A DNA stretch of 60,930 nucleotides from Alphaproteobacteria bacterium. Lineage in GTDB: Bacteria; Pseudomonadota; Alphaproteobacteria; Bin95. Below the pieces are notes generated by a model that was not told the DNA's origin, searched no databases, and saw only the letters and a list, made by a program, of their open reading frames with translations. The position numbers and the translations under genes were made by a program. Positions 25,684 to 34,981 of the stretch are shown here, in pieces (the stretch's first letter is position 1; each line of letters starts with the position of its first letter). The stretch is taken from NCBI GenBank assembly GCA_022822125.1, contig JAJECF010000007.1, positions 1-60,930 of the forward strand. The letters run 5' to 3'.

Positions 25684-25977
25684 ATGTTCACGCAGGCAGT
25701 CCACCCGGGCGAGGTCCTTCGGGACGAATTGGACGAACTGGCCATCACCCCGACCGAACTCGCACGACAGATCGGAGTGCCGCCCAACCGGGTTAGCCAG
25801 ATTATCGCCGGCAAGCGATCTATTACCGGCGACACTGCCCTGCGCCTGGGTCACTGGTTCGGCGCGGAGCCGCAGTTCTGGCTCAACCTCCAGGCGCAAT
25901 ACGACCTGGCCCAAGCCCATAAGACTACAGGGGCGGCAATCCAGGACCTTCCCACCCGGGCCACGATGGCCGGTTAG
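25684..25977 (+). CDS. higA: HigA-type antitoxin, XRE-family DNA-binding protein
   Basis: The 97-residue protein has the HigA pattern: VHPGEVLRDELDELAITPTE, the helix-turn-helix ELARQIGVPPNRVSQIIAGK, and the C-terminal DTALRLGHWFGAEPQFWLNL. It would neutralise the HigB toxin and repress the higBA promoter. The ATG at 25684 has GAAGGGA upstream; an alternative ATG at 25666 overlaps the toxin stop as ATGA and would couple translation. The pair sits between an EctD-like gene and icd, both on the opposite strand. Confidence 0.9.
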   Translation: MFTQAVHPGEVLRDELDELAITPTELARQIGVPPNRVSQIIAGKRSITGDTALRLGHWFGAEPQFWLNLQAQYDLAQAHKTTGAAIQDLPTRATMAG

Positions 25978-25989
25978 CCGCGGCGGCCG

Positions 25990-26008
25990 ACCACGACCTC
26001 GTCGTGGT
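25990..26008. terminator. Hairpin between convergent higA and icd
   Basis: An 8-bp stem ACCACGAC / GTCGTGGT with a 3-base CTC loop lies in the 53-base gap between the two stop codons. No T-run follows on either strand, so it may be a weak bidirectional terminator or simply a stop-region hairpin. Confidence 0.45.
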
Positions 26009-26030
26009 GCCGTCGCGGGGAGGATGGTCC

Positions 26031-27248
26031 TTAGGCGCCGAGCTCGCGCTTCAGGTTGCGGTCCACGGCGTCGAGGAAGCCCGTCGTGCTGAGCCAGCTC
26101 TGGTCCGGGCCGGCCAGAAGCGCCAGGTCCTTGGTCATCTCGCCGCCTTCCACCGTCCCGATGCAGACCCGCTCCAGCGTGCGCGCGAACTCGGAAACCT
26201 CCGGCGTCCCGTCGAACTGGCCGCGATAGTCGAGGCCGCGCGTCCAGGCGAAGATCGAGGCGATGGAGTTGGTCGAGGTCTCGTTGCCCTGCTGGTGCTG
26301 GCGGTAATGGCGGGTGACGGTGCCATGCGCGGCCTCCGCCTCGATGGTCTTGCCGTCCGGCGTCATCAGCACGGAGGTCATCAGCCCGAGCGAGCCGAAG
26401 CCCTGGGCCACCGTGTCCGACTGCACATCGCCGTCATAGTTCTTGCAGGCCCAGACATAGCCGCCCTCGAGCTTCATGGCCTGCGCCACCATGTCGTCGA
26501 TCAGCCGGTGCTCGTACCAGAGCCCGGCGGCCTCGAAGCGGTCCTTGAACTCGGTCTCGAACACGTCGGCGAACAGGTCCCGGAAGCGCCCGTCATAGGC
26601 CTTCAGGATCGTGTTCTTGGTGGACATGAAGCAGGGATAGTTGCGCATCAGCGCATAGTTGAAGCAGGAGCGCGCGAAACCCCGGATCGAGTCGTCGAGA
26701 TTGTACATCGACATGGCGATGCCGCCGCCGGGGAAATCGAACACCTCGCGTTCGATGGCCTCGCCGCCGCCCTCCGGCTCGAAGCGGATGGTGAGCTTGC
26801 CCTTGCCCGGCACGACGAAATCGGTCGCGCGATACTGGTCGCCATAGGCGTGGCGGCCGATGATGATCGGCTTCGTCCAGCCCGGCACCAGGCGCGGCAC
26901 GTTCGAGCAGATGATCGGCTCGCGGAAGACGGTGCCGTTGATGATGTTGCGGATCGTGCCGTTGGGCGAGCGCCACATGGCCTTCAGGCCGAATTCCTCG
27001 ACCCGGTCCTCGTCCGGCGTGATCGTCGCGCATTTGACGCCGACGCCGTATTTCTTGATCGCATTGGCAGAGTCGATGGTGATCTGGTCGTCGGTCTCGT
27101 CGCGCTTCTGGATCGACAGGTCGTAATATTTCAGGTCGATATCGAGATAGGGCAGGATCAGCTTTTCCTTGATGAACTCCCAGATGATCCGCGTCATCTC
27201 ATCGCCGTCGAGCTCGACGACGGGGGTTGCGACCTTGATCTTGCTCAT
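26031..27248 (-). CDS. icd: Isocitrate dehydrogenase, NADP-dependent (dimeric, eukaryote-like type)
   Basis: The 405-residue protein begins [20 protein letters not shown] and contains [34 protein letters not shown] and the metal-binding [10 protein letters not shown] region with [16 protein letters not shown]. These are the marks of the homodimeric NADP isocitrate dehydrogenase found in alphaproteobacteria and mitochondria. It oxidises isocitrate to 2-oxoglutarate and CO2 in the citric acid cycle. It supplies the co-substrate used by the many 2-oxoglutarate dioxygenases in this window. Length is normal. Confidence 0.97.
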   Translation of the reverse strand: MSKIKVATPVVELDGDEMTRIIWEFIKEKLILPYLDIDLKYYDLSIQKRDETDDQITIDSANAIKKYGVGVKCATITPDEDRVEEFGLKAMWRSPNGTIRNIINGTVFREPIICSNVPRLVPGWTKPIIIGRHAYGDQYRATDFVVPGKGKLTIRFEPEGGGEAIEREVFDFPGGGIAMSMYNLDDSIRGFARSCFNYALMRNYPCFMSTKNTILKAYDGRFRDLFADVFETEFKDRFEAAGLWYEHRLIDDMVAQAMKLEGGYVWACKNYDGDVQSDTVAQGFGSLGLMTSVLMTPDGKTIEAEAAHGTVTRHYRQHQQGNETSTNSIASIFAWTRGLDYRGQFDGTPEVSEFARTLERVCIGTVEGGEMTKDLALLAGPDQSWLSTTGFLDAVDRNLKRELGA

Positions 27249-27371
27249 ATGCGTGCCGCTCCCGGCGTGCTTGTCGGCCGCCGCCGAGGGCTTGGCCGTA
27301 CTGTGTTGAAAGGAAGGCCGGCAACATAGGCCCGCGCAATGAGCCGCGCAAGCAGCGCGCCGTAACCGGCC

Positions 27372-28622
27372 CTATGGCGCGGCGGGGCGGAAGCGGATCG
27401 GCATGGAGACCGCGCCGCGCAGGCTGACGCCGTCGCGCCAGTCGAGCCGGTCCGCCGCGAGCTCGATACCCTCCATCGCCGCCAGCAGGCGCGGGAAGGC
27501 CAGCGCCGCCTCCAGCCTTGCAAGCGGCGCGCCGACGCAGAAATGGATGCCGAAGCCGAAGGCGATCTGCCGGCCCTCCCGGCGCGCGATGTCGAAGCGC
27601 TCCGGGTCCTCAAAGGCCTCCGGGTCGCGGTTGGCGGCGTTCAGCATCAGGAAGACGCGCTCGCCTGCCCTTATGCGCCGGCCGCGAATTTCCAGATCCT
27701 CGGCCGCGATCCGGGAGATGGCGGGCGCGGGCGAGTCGAAGCGCAGCATTTCCTCCGCGGCCGCCTCCGCGCGGCCCGGCTCCCGGCGCAGCAGGTCCTG
27801 TTGGTCGGGATGGCCGATCAGGCGCATCAGGCCGTTGGCGAGCAGGCCGGTGGTCGTCTCATGGCCGGCGAAGAGCAGCAGGATGCAGTTCGCCACAAGG
27901 TCGTCGTCGTAGAGGCCGGGGCTCGCGGCAAGCTCGGAGATGAGATCGCCGGCCGGACGGCGGCGGCGGTCGTGCAGCAAGTCGCGGAAGGTTGCATCGA
28001 GGCCGATGACGGCGGCCTCCGCGCGGCGATGCTTGTCGGGCGCGGTCTGCGAGGAGCCGACGAAGAGCGCGAGGTCGTGGCTCCAGCGCTGGAAGTCGTC
28101 GAGTCGTTCCAGCGGCGCGCCCAGGATGTCCATGATGACGCCGGCCGGCAGCGGATAGGCGAAGTCGGCGACGAAATCCATCGACCCGCCGTCCAGCGCG
28201 GACGCCAGCAGCGCGTCGATCCGCCGCTCGATGCGAGGCGCCATCGCGCCGAGCGCGGCGGTGGTGAAGCGGCCGTTCAGATGGGCGCGGATGCGCGTAT
28301 GCTCGGGCGGGTCGAGGAAGACTGCCCAGCGCCCGAGCGCGTCGTCGCTTCGCCGCAACTGCTCGCGGCGCGCGGGATCGAGCCCCTGGAAATAGGCCGC
28401 CATGCGCTCGGCCGAGAAGCGCCGGTCGCGCTGCGCGGCGAGGCAGTCGTCATAGCGGGTCAGCAGCCAGGCCCTGAGGCGCCCGCTCCAGGCGACCGGC
28501 GCTTCGGCGCGCAGCCGGGCCAGCGCGGGATAGGGGTCGGCGATGGTGGCCGGATCGGTCGGGTCGTAAATCTCGTCAATGGCCGTCATCGGCACGCCAT
28601 TGTCTGCGGTCGCCGCGAGCAT
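27372..28622 (-). CDS. Cytochrome P450
   Basis: The 416-residue protein has all P450 landmarks in order: the N-terminal DPYPALARLR, the WLLTRYDDCLAAQRD stretch, the I-helix oxygen-binding FAGHETTTG, the K-helix ExxR in EEMLRFDSP, the PERFDIAR segment and the heme-binding loop FGFGIHFCVGAPLAR with the thiolate cysteine. It is a soluble bacterial monooxygenase that needs an external ferredoxin and reductase; none is adjacent. The start is uncertain: ATG at 28622 is used, ATG at 28589 (MTAIDEIYD) is equally plausible, and neither has a clear ribosome site. The substrate is unknown. Confidence 0.92.
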   Translation of the reverse strand: MLAATADNGVPMTAIDEIYDPTDPATIADPYPALARLRAEAPVAWSGRLRAWLLTRYDDCLAAQRDRRFSAERMAAYFQGLDPARREQLRRSDDALGRWAVFLDPPEHTRIRAHLNGRFTTAALGAMAPRIERRIDALLASALDGGSMDFVADFAYPLPAGVIMDILGAPLERLDDFQRWSHDLALFVGSSQTAPDKHRRAEAAVIGLDATFRDLLHDRRRRPAGDLISELAASPGLYDDDLVANCILLLFAGHETTTGLLANGLMRLIGHPDQQDLLRREPGRAEAAAEEMLRFDSPAPAISRIAAEDLEIRGRRIRAGERVFLMLNAANRDPEAFEDPERFDIARREGRQIAFGFGIHFCVGAPLARLEAALAFPRLLAAMEGIELAADRLDWRDGVSLRGAVSMPIRFRPAAP

Positions 28623-28723
28623 GGCCTCGAGGCCCGGGCGCCGCAAGCCGACGCGCCGACGCGAAGTCCGTCCTCCTGCGCTTGCGGGGCTACCGCATGC
28701 GCCGGGTTCGACCGCCCGGCGTT

Positions 28724-28796
28724 CCTCATCCTGAGTAGCGCTGGCCTTCGGCAGGCTCAGGACAGGCTACTGGCGCGGTCGCTACTCAGGATGAGG
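28724..28796. repeat. REP-like inverted repeat, 17-bp perfect arms
   Basis: CCTCATCCTGAGTAGCG at 28724-28740 is repeated in exact inverted form at 28780-28796. The interval contains a GGCAGGCTCAGGACAGGC-type centre. It belongs to the same dispersed family as the elements near 4.6, 48.8 and 57.5 kb. Confidence 0.85.
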
Positions 28797-28814
28797 ATGG
28801 GGCAGGCCCCTCTT

Positions 28815-28915
28815 CGTTGCCCCGGCCCCCGAGCCGGGGCCTCGCGACGCCGGGACACGGCCTTTCGACGCCGCCGCAAGCCGCCCAAGGCCCCGGCTCG
28901 GGGGCCGGGGCGACG
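28815..28915. repeat. Long inverted repeat, 28-bp arms with one mismatch
   Basis: Arm 28815-28842 (starting CGTTGCCCCGGCCCCC) is the reverse complement of arm 28888-28915 except at one base, with a 45-base centre. Each arm is itself partly palindromic (CCCCGGC...GCCGGGG). The structure lies between a REP-like element and efp. The rest of the 28623-29097 gap holds no gene that I can support; the efp promoter is presumably in its last 150 bases. Confidence 0.85.
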
Positions 28916-29097
28916 AGATAGAGTGTCAACCGGACAGCAATGGAACAAGTTCGGGCATGACGGAGAGGGACATGCAACACCAAGCCAACAGCCACAGATG
29001 TGTGAATCCGGTAAACCTGCGAGGGAGGGCGGCCGCATTTGTCGGCGCCTGCTCGTCTTGCTAGAAGGGCGGCCGGTTTTCCCGGCCCGAGGCCCCG

Positions 29098-29664
29098 ATG
29101 CGAATCCAGGCGAACACCATCCGTCCCGGCAATGTGATCGAGCATGACGGCAAGCAATGCGTCGTCATCAAGATCGACCTGATCCTGCCCGGCAAGGGCA
29201 ATGCCTTCATCGCCGTCGAAATGCGCGACCTGAAGACCGGCGTGAAGACCCAGGAGCGCTGGCGCACCGCCGACAGCGTGGAGCGTCTGACCACCGAGGA
29301 GCGGCCCTGCCAGTTCCTCTACGCGGAGGCCGACGGCTATACCTTCATGGATCAGGAGACCTACGACCAGTTCTCGCTCGACGCCGCCACGGTCGGCGAC
29401 GGCGCGCCGTTCCTCCAGGACGGGCTGGAGGTCAAGGTGATGACGGTGGACGGCAGCCCGGTCGGCCTCGAACTGCCGACGCGCATCGCGCTGGAGGTGG
29501 TCGAGGCGGAGCCGGTGGTGAAGGGGCAGACGGCCTCCTCCTCCTACAAGCCGGCCGTGCTGGAGAACGGGGTGAAGGTGATGGTGCCGCCGCATGTCAA
29601 GGTCGGCGCGCGCATCGTCGTCAACCCGAATGATCTCAGCTATGTCGAGCGGGCCAAGGGCTGA
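29098..29664 (+). CDS. efp: Translation elongation factor P
   Basis: The 188-residue protein has the three beta-barrel domains of EF-P: the KOW-like N-terminal domain with the loop LILPGKGNAF (the tip lysine is K33), a central OB domain, and the C-terminal OB with PPHVKVGARIVVNPNDLSYV. EF-P relieves ribosome stalling at polyproline. This matters locally, because the envelope protein two genes downstream is rich in proline. No lysine-modifying enzyme (EpmA/B) is visible here. The inositol monophosphatase gene follows six bases after the stop, as commonly seen in alphaproteobacteria. Confidence 0.96.
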   Translation: MRIQANTIRPGNVIEHDGKQCVVIKIDLILPGKGNAFIAVEMRDLKTGVKTQERWRTADSVERLTTEERPCQFLYAEADGYTFMDQETYDQFSLDAATVGDGAPFLQDGLEVKVMTVDGSPVGLELPTRIALEVVEAEPVVKGQTASSSYKPAVLENGVKVMVPPHVKVGARIVVNPNDLSYVERAKG

Positions 29665-29670
29665 TCCGCG

Positions 29671-30501
29671 ATGCGCCGCCCGGCTGAAATCAATGTCATG
29701 CTGCGGGCGGCGCATGCCGCCGGGCGCGGGCTCGCGCGCGATTTCGGCGAAGTGGAGAACCTCCAGGTCTCCGAGAAGGGCCCCGGCGATTTCGTTTCCA
29801 TCGCGGACCGGCAGGCCGAACGCCGGCTCATCGAGGAACTGGGCCGGGCGCGGCCGCGATACGGGTTTCTGCTGGAGGAAAGCGGCGCGATGGAGGGCCC
29901 CGACACCTCCAACCGCTGGGTTGTCGATCCGCTCGACGGCACCGGCAATTTCCTGCACGGCATCCCGCATTTCTGCATTTCGATCGCGCTTGAGCGCGAC
30001 GGCGAGCCGGTTGCGGCGCTCGTCTATAACCCGCTCACCGACGATACCTACTGGGCCGCGCGCGGGGTCGGCGCCTATGTGAACAACCGGCGGCTGCGCG
30101 TGTCCGCGCGGGCGCGCCTGACGCACTGCATCCTGGCGACGGGCGAGGAGGCGGGCGCGGAAAGCGAGGCGCTGGCCTGCTATCTCCGCCAGCATGCGGC
30201 GCTGAAACATGCCGGGGCGAGCCTGCGCCGGTTCGGCGCGGCGGCGCTCGACCTCGCCTGGGTCGCGGACGGCCGCCTCGACGGTTTCTGGCATTCGGGC
30301 CTGAAGCGATGGGACATGGCGGCCGGCATGCTGCTGGTGCGCGAGGCCGGCGGCGCGGTCTCCGATGCCGACGGGTCGGGCAACATGCTGGAAACCGGCA
30401 ATATCCTCGCCGCCAACGACCGTCTGCACGGCCCTTTATGCCGGATCGTGGCGGAGGCCGCGCACCCCGCTCCGGTTGCGCCGTCGGGGCGGGCGGCATA
30501 G
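29671..30501 (+). CDS. Inositol monophosphatase family protein
   Basis: The 276-residue protein carries the family's magnesium sites: LLEESGAME for the first glutamate, WVVDPLDGTGNFLHGIPHFC for the D-P-L-D-G-T motif, and KRWDMAAGMLLVREAGG for the last aspartate. It probably dephosphorylates myo-inositol 1-phosphate or another sugar phosphate. The pairing with efp recalls SuhB, which also has an RNA-polymerase role in some bacteria, but the sequence alone does not prove that. The spacing to efp (6 bases) implies co-transcription. Confidence 0.92.
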   Translation: MRRPAEINVMLRAAHAAGRGLARDFGEVENLQVSEKGPGDFVSIADRQAERRLIEELGRARPRYGFLLEESGAMEGPDTSNRWVVDPLDGTGNFLHGIPHFCISIALERDGEPVAALVYNPLTDDTYWAARGVGAYVNNRRLRVSARARLTHCILATGEEAGAESEALACYLRQHAALKHAGASLRRFGAAALDLAWVADGRLDGFWHSGLKRWDMAAGMLLVREAGGAVSDADGSGNMLETGNILAANDRLHGPLCRIVAEAAHPAPVAPSGRAA

Positions 30502-30540
30502 AGTCCGCATTATGCTGCCGATGTTGCAGCGGAAGGGGAG

Positions 30541-32232
30541 ATGGCGCGCTACCGAAGCACTTTACTGGCGGCAGTCGCGCTGGTTCTGGTTCTCCCCGCC
30601 GCCCAGCGGGCCGATGCGCAGGACATGCTGATTATCGATAGCGGCGGGGCGCGCTGGAAGAGCGGAGAACGCAGCGAGCCGTCCGTGACGGTCGATTTCG
30701 GCCTCATCGACGCGCTGTCGCCCGCCGCCCGCAGGCAGAAAAGCCGGACCCGGCAATTCCTGACGCTTACCATTCCCCGGCCGGAGCCGCCGGCCCTGCC
30801 CGAGCGCTTCGCGCCGCCGCCCGCCGCCGAGTCGGAATTGGCCGCCAAGCGCACTCCACCGCCGGCAGCGCCGGCCTCGAAACCGGAGCCGCAGGCTGCA
30901 GCGGAGACCCCGGAACTGGCGGCCGTCCCGGCTCCGGACCCGGCAGCCAAAGCGTCGCCTGCGGCCGAGCGTTCCGCGCCGCCGGTCCCGCCCATCTCCG
31001 AGCCGGAGCCGCAGTCTGCAGCGGAGACCCCGGAACTGGCGGCCATCCCGGCTCCGGACCCGGCGGCCAAGGCGTCGCCCGCGGTCGAACGCCCCGCGCC
31101 GGTGGCGGCGCCGGCCTCTGAACCGGAACCGCAGGCGGCGGCGGAGACCCCGGAACTGGCGGCCGTCCCGGCTCCGGACCCGGCAGCCAAGGCGTCGCCC
31201 GCGGTGGAACGCCCCGCGCCGGTGACTGCGCCTGTTTCCGAGCCGGAGCCGCAGATGGCAGCCGAGACACCGGAACTGGCGGCCCGCCCTGCCCCGGAGC
31301 CTGCGGCCGAAGCGGAACCTGCGGTCGAACGGCCCGCTACGCCGGTTCCGCCCGTTTCCGAATCGGACCCGCCGGCGGCGGAGACTCCGGAACTGGCGGC
31401 CGGGCCTGCTTCGGAACCGGCGGCGGCGCCTGTCTCCGAACCGGAGCCGGCCGAAGCCGTAACCCCCGAACCGCCGGCAAAGACGCCGGCCCTGTCGAAG
31501 CCGTCCAAGCCCGCATTGCCGTCCCCGCGCTCCCGAACGGCCGCTCTGCCTGCGCAACGCCCGCTTGACGGGAAGACGGAGGCATCACCGGCGCTGACGG
31601 CGTTCCTGACCCGCGCCGTCCGGACAACTGCGTCGGAGGCCGGCGCCGCGCCGTCCGCGGCCGGGCGTCCCCCTGCAAGGCTGCCGCCGCCGCCGCGACC
31701 GATCCAGCCGCGCCCTGCGGAGTCCGCCGCCGCTGCGCCTTCGCCCGGCGAACCGGAGACGCCGTCCCCGTCGGGCGCTCTGCCGCCGCCGCCTCCGGCA
31801 ACCGGCGCTCCGGGAGCCGGTCTGTTGCCGCCGCCTCCGGACACCGGCGCCTCCGCAACGCCGCGCCGCCGGGCGGCGCTCGACACGTCCGGCGTCCGGG
31901 CCCTTGCGGCGCCGGCCCCGGCGGGCGAGGCCGCGACCTTCTTTTACAGGGGCAGCGAGGTGATGCTTGGCCTGCAGGATCGCGCGCGCCTCGGCGGCAT
32001 TGCCGTGAGTGCGGCCGGCGATGCGGGGCCGGGCATCGAGATTCGCGCTTATTCGGGGTCGGTCGAAGGCGGCGGCGCGGAGGCTCGCCGCAGGGCGTTG
32101 TCACGCGCCATGGAAGTCCGCCGCCTGCTGATTGCCCGCGGCGTGCCGGAAACCCGCATCGTGACGCGGGCGGCCGGCGTCGGCGAGGACGCCAGGGCGC
32201 GCGTCGATGTCGTGCTGGTGGGGCGCAGTTGA
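30541..32232 (+). CDS. Pro/Ala-repeat envelope protein with OmpA-like C-terminal domain
   Basis: The 563-residue protein has a signal peptide (MARYRSTLLAAVALVLVLP, cleavage after ADA), then about 350 residues of low-complexity Pro/Ala/Glu sequence. Within this lies a 40-residue unit AETPELAAVPAPDPAAKASP repeated four times with high similarity plus a shortened fifth copy. The last 100 residues (IEIRAYSG, ARRRALSRAMEVRRLLIARG, RVDVVLVG) match an OmpA/MotB-type peptidoglycan-binding fold, though the usual NAR motif is modified. It would sit in the periplasm, the repeat acting as a spacer. The MotA/TolQ-like channel gene starts 49 bases later. No close homologue is recognised. Confidence 0.75.
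   Translation: MARYRSTLLAAVALVLVLPAAQRADAQDMLIIDSGGARWKSGERSEPSVTVDFGLIDALSPAARRQKSRTRQFLTLTIPRPEPPALPERFAPPPAAESELAAKRTPPPAAPASKPEPQAAAETPELAAVPAPDPAAKASPAAERSAPPVPPISEPEPQSAAETPELAAIPAPDPAAKASPAVERPAPVAAPASEPEPQAAAETPELAAVPAPDPAAKASPAVERPAPVTAPVSEPEPQMAAETPELAARPAPEPAAEAEPAVERPATPVPPVSESDPPAAETPELAAGPASEPAAAPVSEPEPAEAVTPEPPAKTPALSKPSKPALPSPRSRTAALPAQRPLDGKTEASPALTAFLTRAVRTTASEAGAAPSAAGRPPARLPPPPRPIQPRPAESAAAAPSPGEPETPSPSGALPPPPPATGAPGAGLLPPPPDTGASATPRRRAALDTSGVRALAAPAPAGEAATFFYRGSEVMLGLQDRARLGGIAVSAAGDAGPGIEIRAYSGSVEGGGAEARRRALSRAMEVRRLLIARGVPETRIVTRAAGVGEDARARVDVVLVGRS
30889..31380 (+). repeat. 120-bp in-frame tandem repeat
   Basis: Units with an exact 120-bp period begin near GAGCCGCAG at 30889, 31009, 31129 and 31249, with a fifth copy 3 bp shorter. 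They are similar at the nucleotide level, so copy number may vary by slippage in multiples of 40 codons without breaking the frame of the envelope gene. Confidence 0.85.
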
Positions 32233-32281
32233 AACCCCGGGCTGAAATCTCCGGCCGCCCGGCAGGGATTGTCCGGGAACG

Positions 32282-33427
32282 ATGACCCGCCCGACCCAGT
32301 ATCTGGTGCGCATGGCCGTGTTCGTTGCGGTGGTCGTGGCCGCCGCCGTGCTGCTGTTCCGCCCGGTCGCCGACGCGTTCAAGGCCAACCCGGCGCTGAA
32401 CGGCCTGATACTGGGCGTGCTGCTGATCGGCATCGCCTATAATTTTCGCCATGTGCTGCAGCTGTTCCGGGAGATTGCCTGGATCCGCTCGATCCAGGGC
32501 CCGGCGCCGGGCCGGGGCGCGCCGCAGCCCGCGAGGCCGCAATTGCTGGCGACGCTGGCGACGGCCTTTTCTTCGGACGCTCCGGTGCGGTTTTCCGCCG
32601 TGTCGATGCGTTCGATTCTGGACGGCGTGGCCTCGCGCGTCGAGGAGGCGAGCGAGACCGCCCGCTATCTGGCGGGGCTGCTGATCTTCCTCGGCCTGAT
32701 CGGCACATTCTGGGGGCTGATCCAGACGGTCTCCGCCATCGGCGACGTTATCGGCGGGCTGGAGGTTGCCGGGGGCAGCCTCACCGGCGTCTTCGAAGAG
32801 CTCAAATCGGGCCTCGATGCGCCGCTCGCCGGGATGGGCACGGCGTTCAGCTCGTCGCTGTTCGGGCTCTCCGGCGCGCTGGTGCTGGGGTTCCTGGACC
32901 TCCAGGCGTCCCAGGCGTCGAGCCGGTTCGTGAACGAGCTGGAGGAGTGGCTGTCCTCGCTCACCCGTCTCGGCAGCAGCGGCGCGGGCTTCGGCGACGG
33001 GGATCAGTCGGTGCCGACCTATATCCAGGCGCTGCTCGAGACGACGGCGGAGAATCTGGAGGATTTGCGCCGTATTGTCGGCCGGGCGGAGGAGGGCCGC
33101 CATTCGGTGAACCGCAATCTGGAATCATTGTCGGAGACGCTGACGGGCCTCGCCGAGCAGCTGCACGCCAGCCAGGCCGCCCAGGCGCGCCTCGCCGAAG
33201 AGCAGATCGAGACCCAGACGCTGCTGCGCCGGGTGCTTGAGGGCGGGCAGCGCGAGCGTAGCGGCCTGGACGCAACCACCCGCCGGCATATCGCCAGCCT
33301 TGATTCGGCGCTCCTGCAAATGCGCGACGAAGTGCGGGCGGGGCGCAATGAGCTGGTCGAGGACCTGCGCAACGAGATCAAGCTGCTGGCCCGCACCGTC
33401 TCCGCCCGCCTGGAGGACCGGCGGTGA
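32282..33427 (+). CDS. MotA/TolQ/ExbB proton-channel family protein
   Basis: The 381-residue protein has two N-terminal membrane helices (residues 9-27 and 42-58) and two more at about 128-150 and 190-210. The channel motif is [20 protein letters not shown] and the matching [21 protein letters not shown]. This resembles TolQ/ExbB/MotA subunits of ion-driven machines. A C-terminal coiled-coil tail of about 130 residues ([20 protein letters not shown] onward) extends beyond the usual length. No ExbD/TolR gene is adjacent. The upstream OmpA-like protein is the only candidate MotB-like partner. guaA overlaps its stop by four bases. Confidence 0.85.
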   Translation: MTRPTQYLVRMAVFVAVVVAAAVLLFRPVADAFKANPALNGLILGVLLIGIAYNFRHVLQLFREIAWIRSIQGPAPGRGAPQPARPQLLATLATAFSSDAPVRFSAVSMRSILDGVASRVEEASETARYLAGLLIFLGLIGTFWGLIQTVSAIGDVIGGLEVAGGSLTGVFEELKSGLDAPLAGMGTAFSSSLFGLSGALVLGFLDLQASQASSRFVNELEEWLSSLTRLGSSGAGFGDGDQSVPTYIQALLETTAENLEDLRRIVGRAEEGRHSVNRNLESLSETLTGLAEQLHASQAAQARLAEEQIETQTLLRRVLEGGQRERSGLDATTRRHIASLDSALLQMRDEVRAGRNELVEDLRNEIKLLARTVSARLEDRR

Positions 33428-34974
33428 GCGAACGCGTCCTGATTGTCGATTTCGGCAGCCAGGTCACGCAGCTTATCGCCCGCAGGGTTCGGGAAGCCGG
33501 CGTCTATTCGGAGGTTCATCCGTTCAACAAGGTCGATGCGGCCTTCCTTGCGGATTTTGCGCCGATAGGGGTGATCCTTTCGGGCGGACCGGCGTCCGTG
33601 CTGTCGTCCTCGGCCCCCTCGGCCGATCCGGCGCTGTTCGCGGCTGGCGCGCCGGTCCTCGGCATCTGCTACGGCCAGCAGGTCATGGCGGCGCAGATGG
33701 GCGCGCATGTCCAGCCCGCTGACCATCGCGAATTCGGACGCGCGACCGTGGAAGCGGTGGCGGACTGCAGGCTGTTCGAGGGGCTGTGGGAGCCGGGCGG
33801 TCGCTACCCGGTCTGGATGAGTCATGGCGACCGGGTCGAGACGCTCCCCGACGGCTTCCGGGCGGTCGCGCGCAGCGACGCCGCGCCCTTTGCCGCCATC
33901 GCGGACGACAGCCGCGGGTTCTACGGCGTGCAGTTCCACCCCGAGGTCGTGCATACGCCGGACGGGGCCGGGCTGATCCGCAATTTCGTGCGCCGGATCG
34001 CCGGGGCCGAGGGCGAGTGGTCGATGGCGGCCTTCCGGGAAACCGCCATTGCGCAAATCCGGGCTGAGGTCGGCGGCGGGCGGGTCGTGTGCGGGCTTTC
34101 CGGCGGCGTGGACAGCACGGTCGCGGCGCTGCTGCTGCATGAGGCGGTCGGGGACCGGCTCAACTGCATCTTCGTCGATACGGGTCTGATGCGCGCGGGC
34201 GAGGCGGATGAGGTGGTGGGCCTGTTCCGCCGGCATTTCAACATCCCGCTCGTTCATGCGCAGGCGGGCGCGCTGTTCCTGGAGCGGCTGGCCGGCGTGG
34301 ACGATCCGGAGAGCAAGCGCAAGATCATCGGCGCCGCCTTCATCGAGGTGTTCGAGGCGGAGGCGGCGCGGCTCGGCGGCGCGGACTTTCTCGCCCAGGG
34401 AACGCTCTACCCGGATGTCATCGAGTCGGTCGCGTTCGACGGCGGCCCGTCAGTCACGATCAAGTCGCACCACAATGTCGGCGGCCTGCCCGAGCGCATG
34501 GGACTCGGGCTCGTCGAGCCGCTGAGGATGCTGTTCAAGGACGAGGTGCGCGCGCTCGGCCGGGAGCTCGGCCTTCCGGACCGCTTCATCGGGCGCCACC
34601 CCTTTCCGGGGCCGGGGCTGGCGATCCGGATGCCGGGCGCGGTGGACCCGGAAAAGCTGGAGGCGCTCAGACGGGCCGACGCGATCTTCCTGGAGGAAAT
34701 CCGCCGCGCCGGGCTCTATGACGACATCTGGCAGGCCTTCGCCGTGCTGCTGCCGGTGCGCACGGTGGGCGTGATGGGCGACGACCGCACCTATGAGCAG
34801 GCCTGCGCGCTCCGCGCCGTCACCTCCGCCGACGGCATGACGGCGGATTTCTACCCCTTCGACGCCGGGTTCCTCGGCCGGGTCGCGGCCCGCATCGTCA
34901 ATGAGGCGCCCGGCATCAATCGCGTCGTTTACGACGTGACCTCCAAGCCGCCCGGCACCATCGAGTGGGAATGA
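33424..34974 (+). CDS. guaA: GMP synthase, glutamine-hydrolysing
   Basis: The 516-residue protein has an N-terminal glutamine amidotransferase domain (nucleophile cysteine in [10 protein letters not shown], histidine in FHPEVVHTP). It is followed by an ATP-pyrophosphatase domain with [12 protein letters not shown] and the C-terminal dimerisation domain ending [14 protein letters not shown]. It aminates XMP to GMP with glutamine and ATP. The start is a GTG at 33424 that overlaps the stop of the MotA/TolQ-like gene, so guaA appears to be translated by coupling, an odd partner for a housekeeping gene. The Ldh-family gene converges 8 bases after its stop. Confidence 0.97.
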   Translation: MSERVLIVDFGSQVTQLIARRVREAGVYSEVHPFNKVDAAFLADFAPIGVILSGGPASVLSSSAPSADPALFAAGAPVLGICYGQQVMAAQMGAHVQPADHREFGRATVEAVADCRLFEGLWEPGGRYPVWMSHGDRVETLPDGFRAVARSDAAPFAAIADDSRGFYGVQFHPEVVHTPDGAGLIRNFVRRIAGAEGEWSMAAFRETAIAQIRAEVGGGRVVCGLSGGVDSTVAALLLHEAVGDRLNCIFVDTGLMRAGEADEVVGLFRRHFNIPLVHAQAGALFLERLAGVDDPESKRKIIGAAFIEVFEAEAARLGGADFLAQGTLYPDVIESVAFDGGPSVTIKSHHNVGGLPERMGLGLVEPLRMLFKDEVRALGRELGLPDRFIGRHPFPGPGLAIRMPGAVDPEKLEALRRADAIFLEEIRRAGLYDDIWQAFAVLLPVRTVGVMGDDRTYEQACALRAVTSADGMTADFYPFDAGFLGRVAARIVNEAPGINRVVYDVTSKPPGTIEWE

Positions 34975-34981
34975 CCGCGCC

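Noticed and set aside
28757..29038. Minus-strand frame between P450 and efp
   Set aside because: Formed by the inverted repeats; no ribosome site or homology.
30889..31380. 120-bp repeats as CRISPR or mobile repeats
   Set aside because: The period is an exact multiple of three and lies inside a coding frame as a protein repeat.
30549..31886. Minus-strand 445-codon glycine/serine-rich frame
   Set aside because: It is the complement of the Pro/Ala repeat, whose GC-rich codons rarely give stops in the other strand. It has no signal peptide or ribosome site of its own.
31337..33103. Minus-strand 588-codon frame across the OmpA-like and channel genes
   Set aside because: Shadow of two well-supported plus-strand genes; composition is arginine-rich with no domain.
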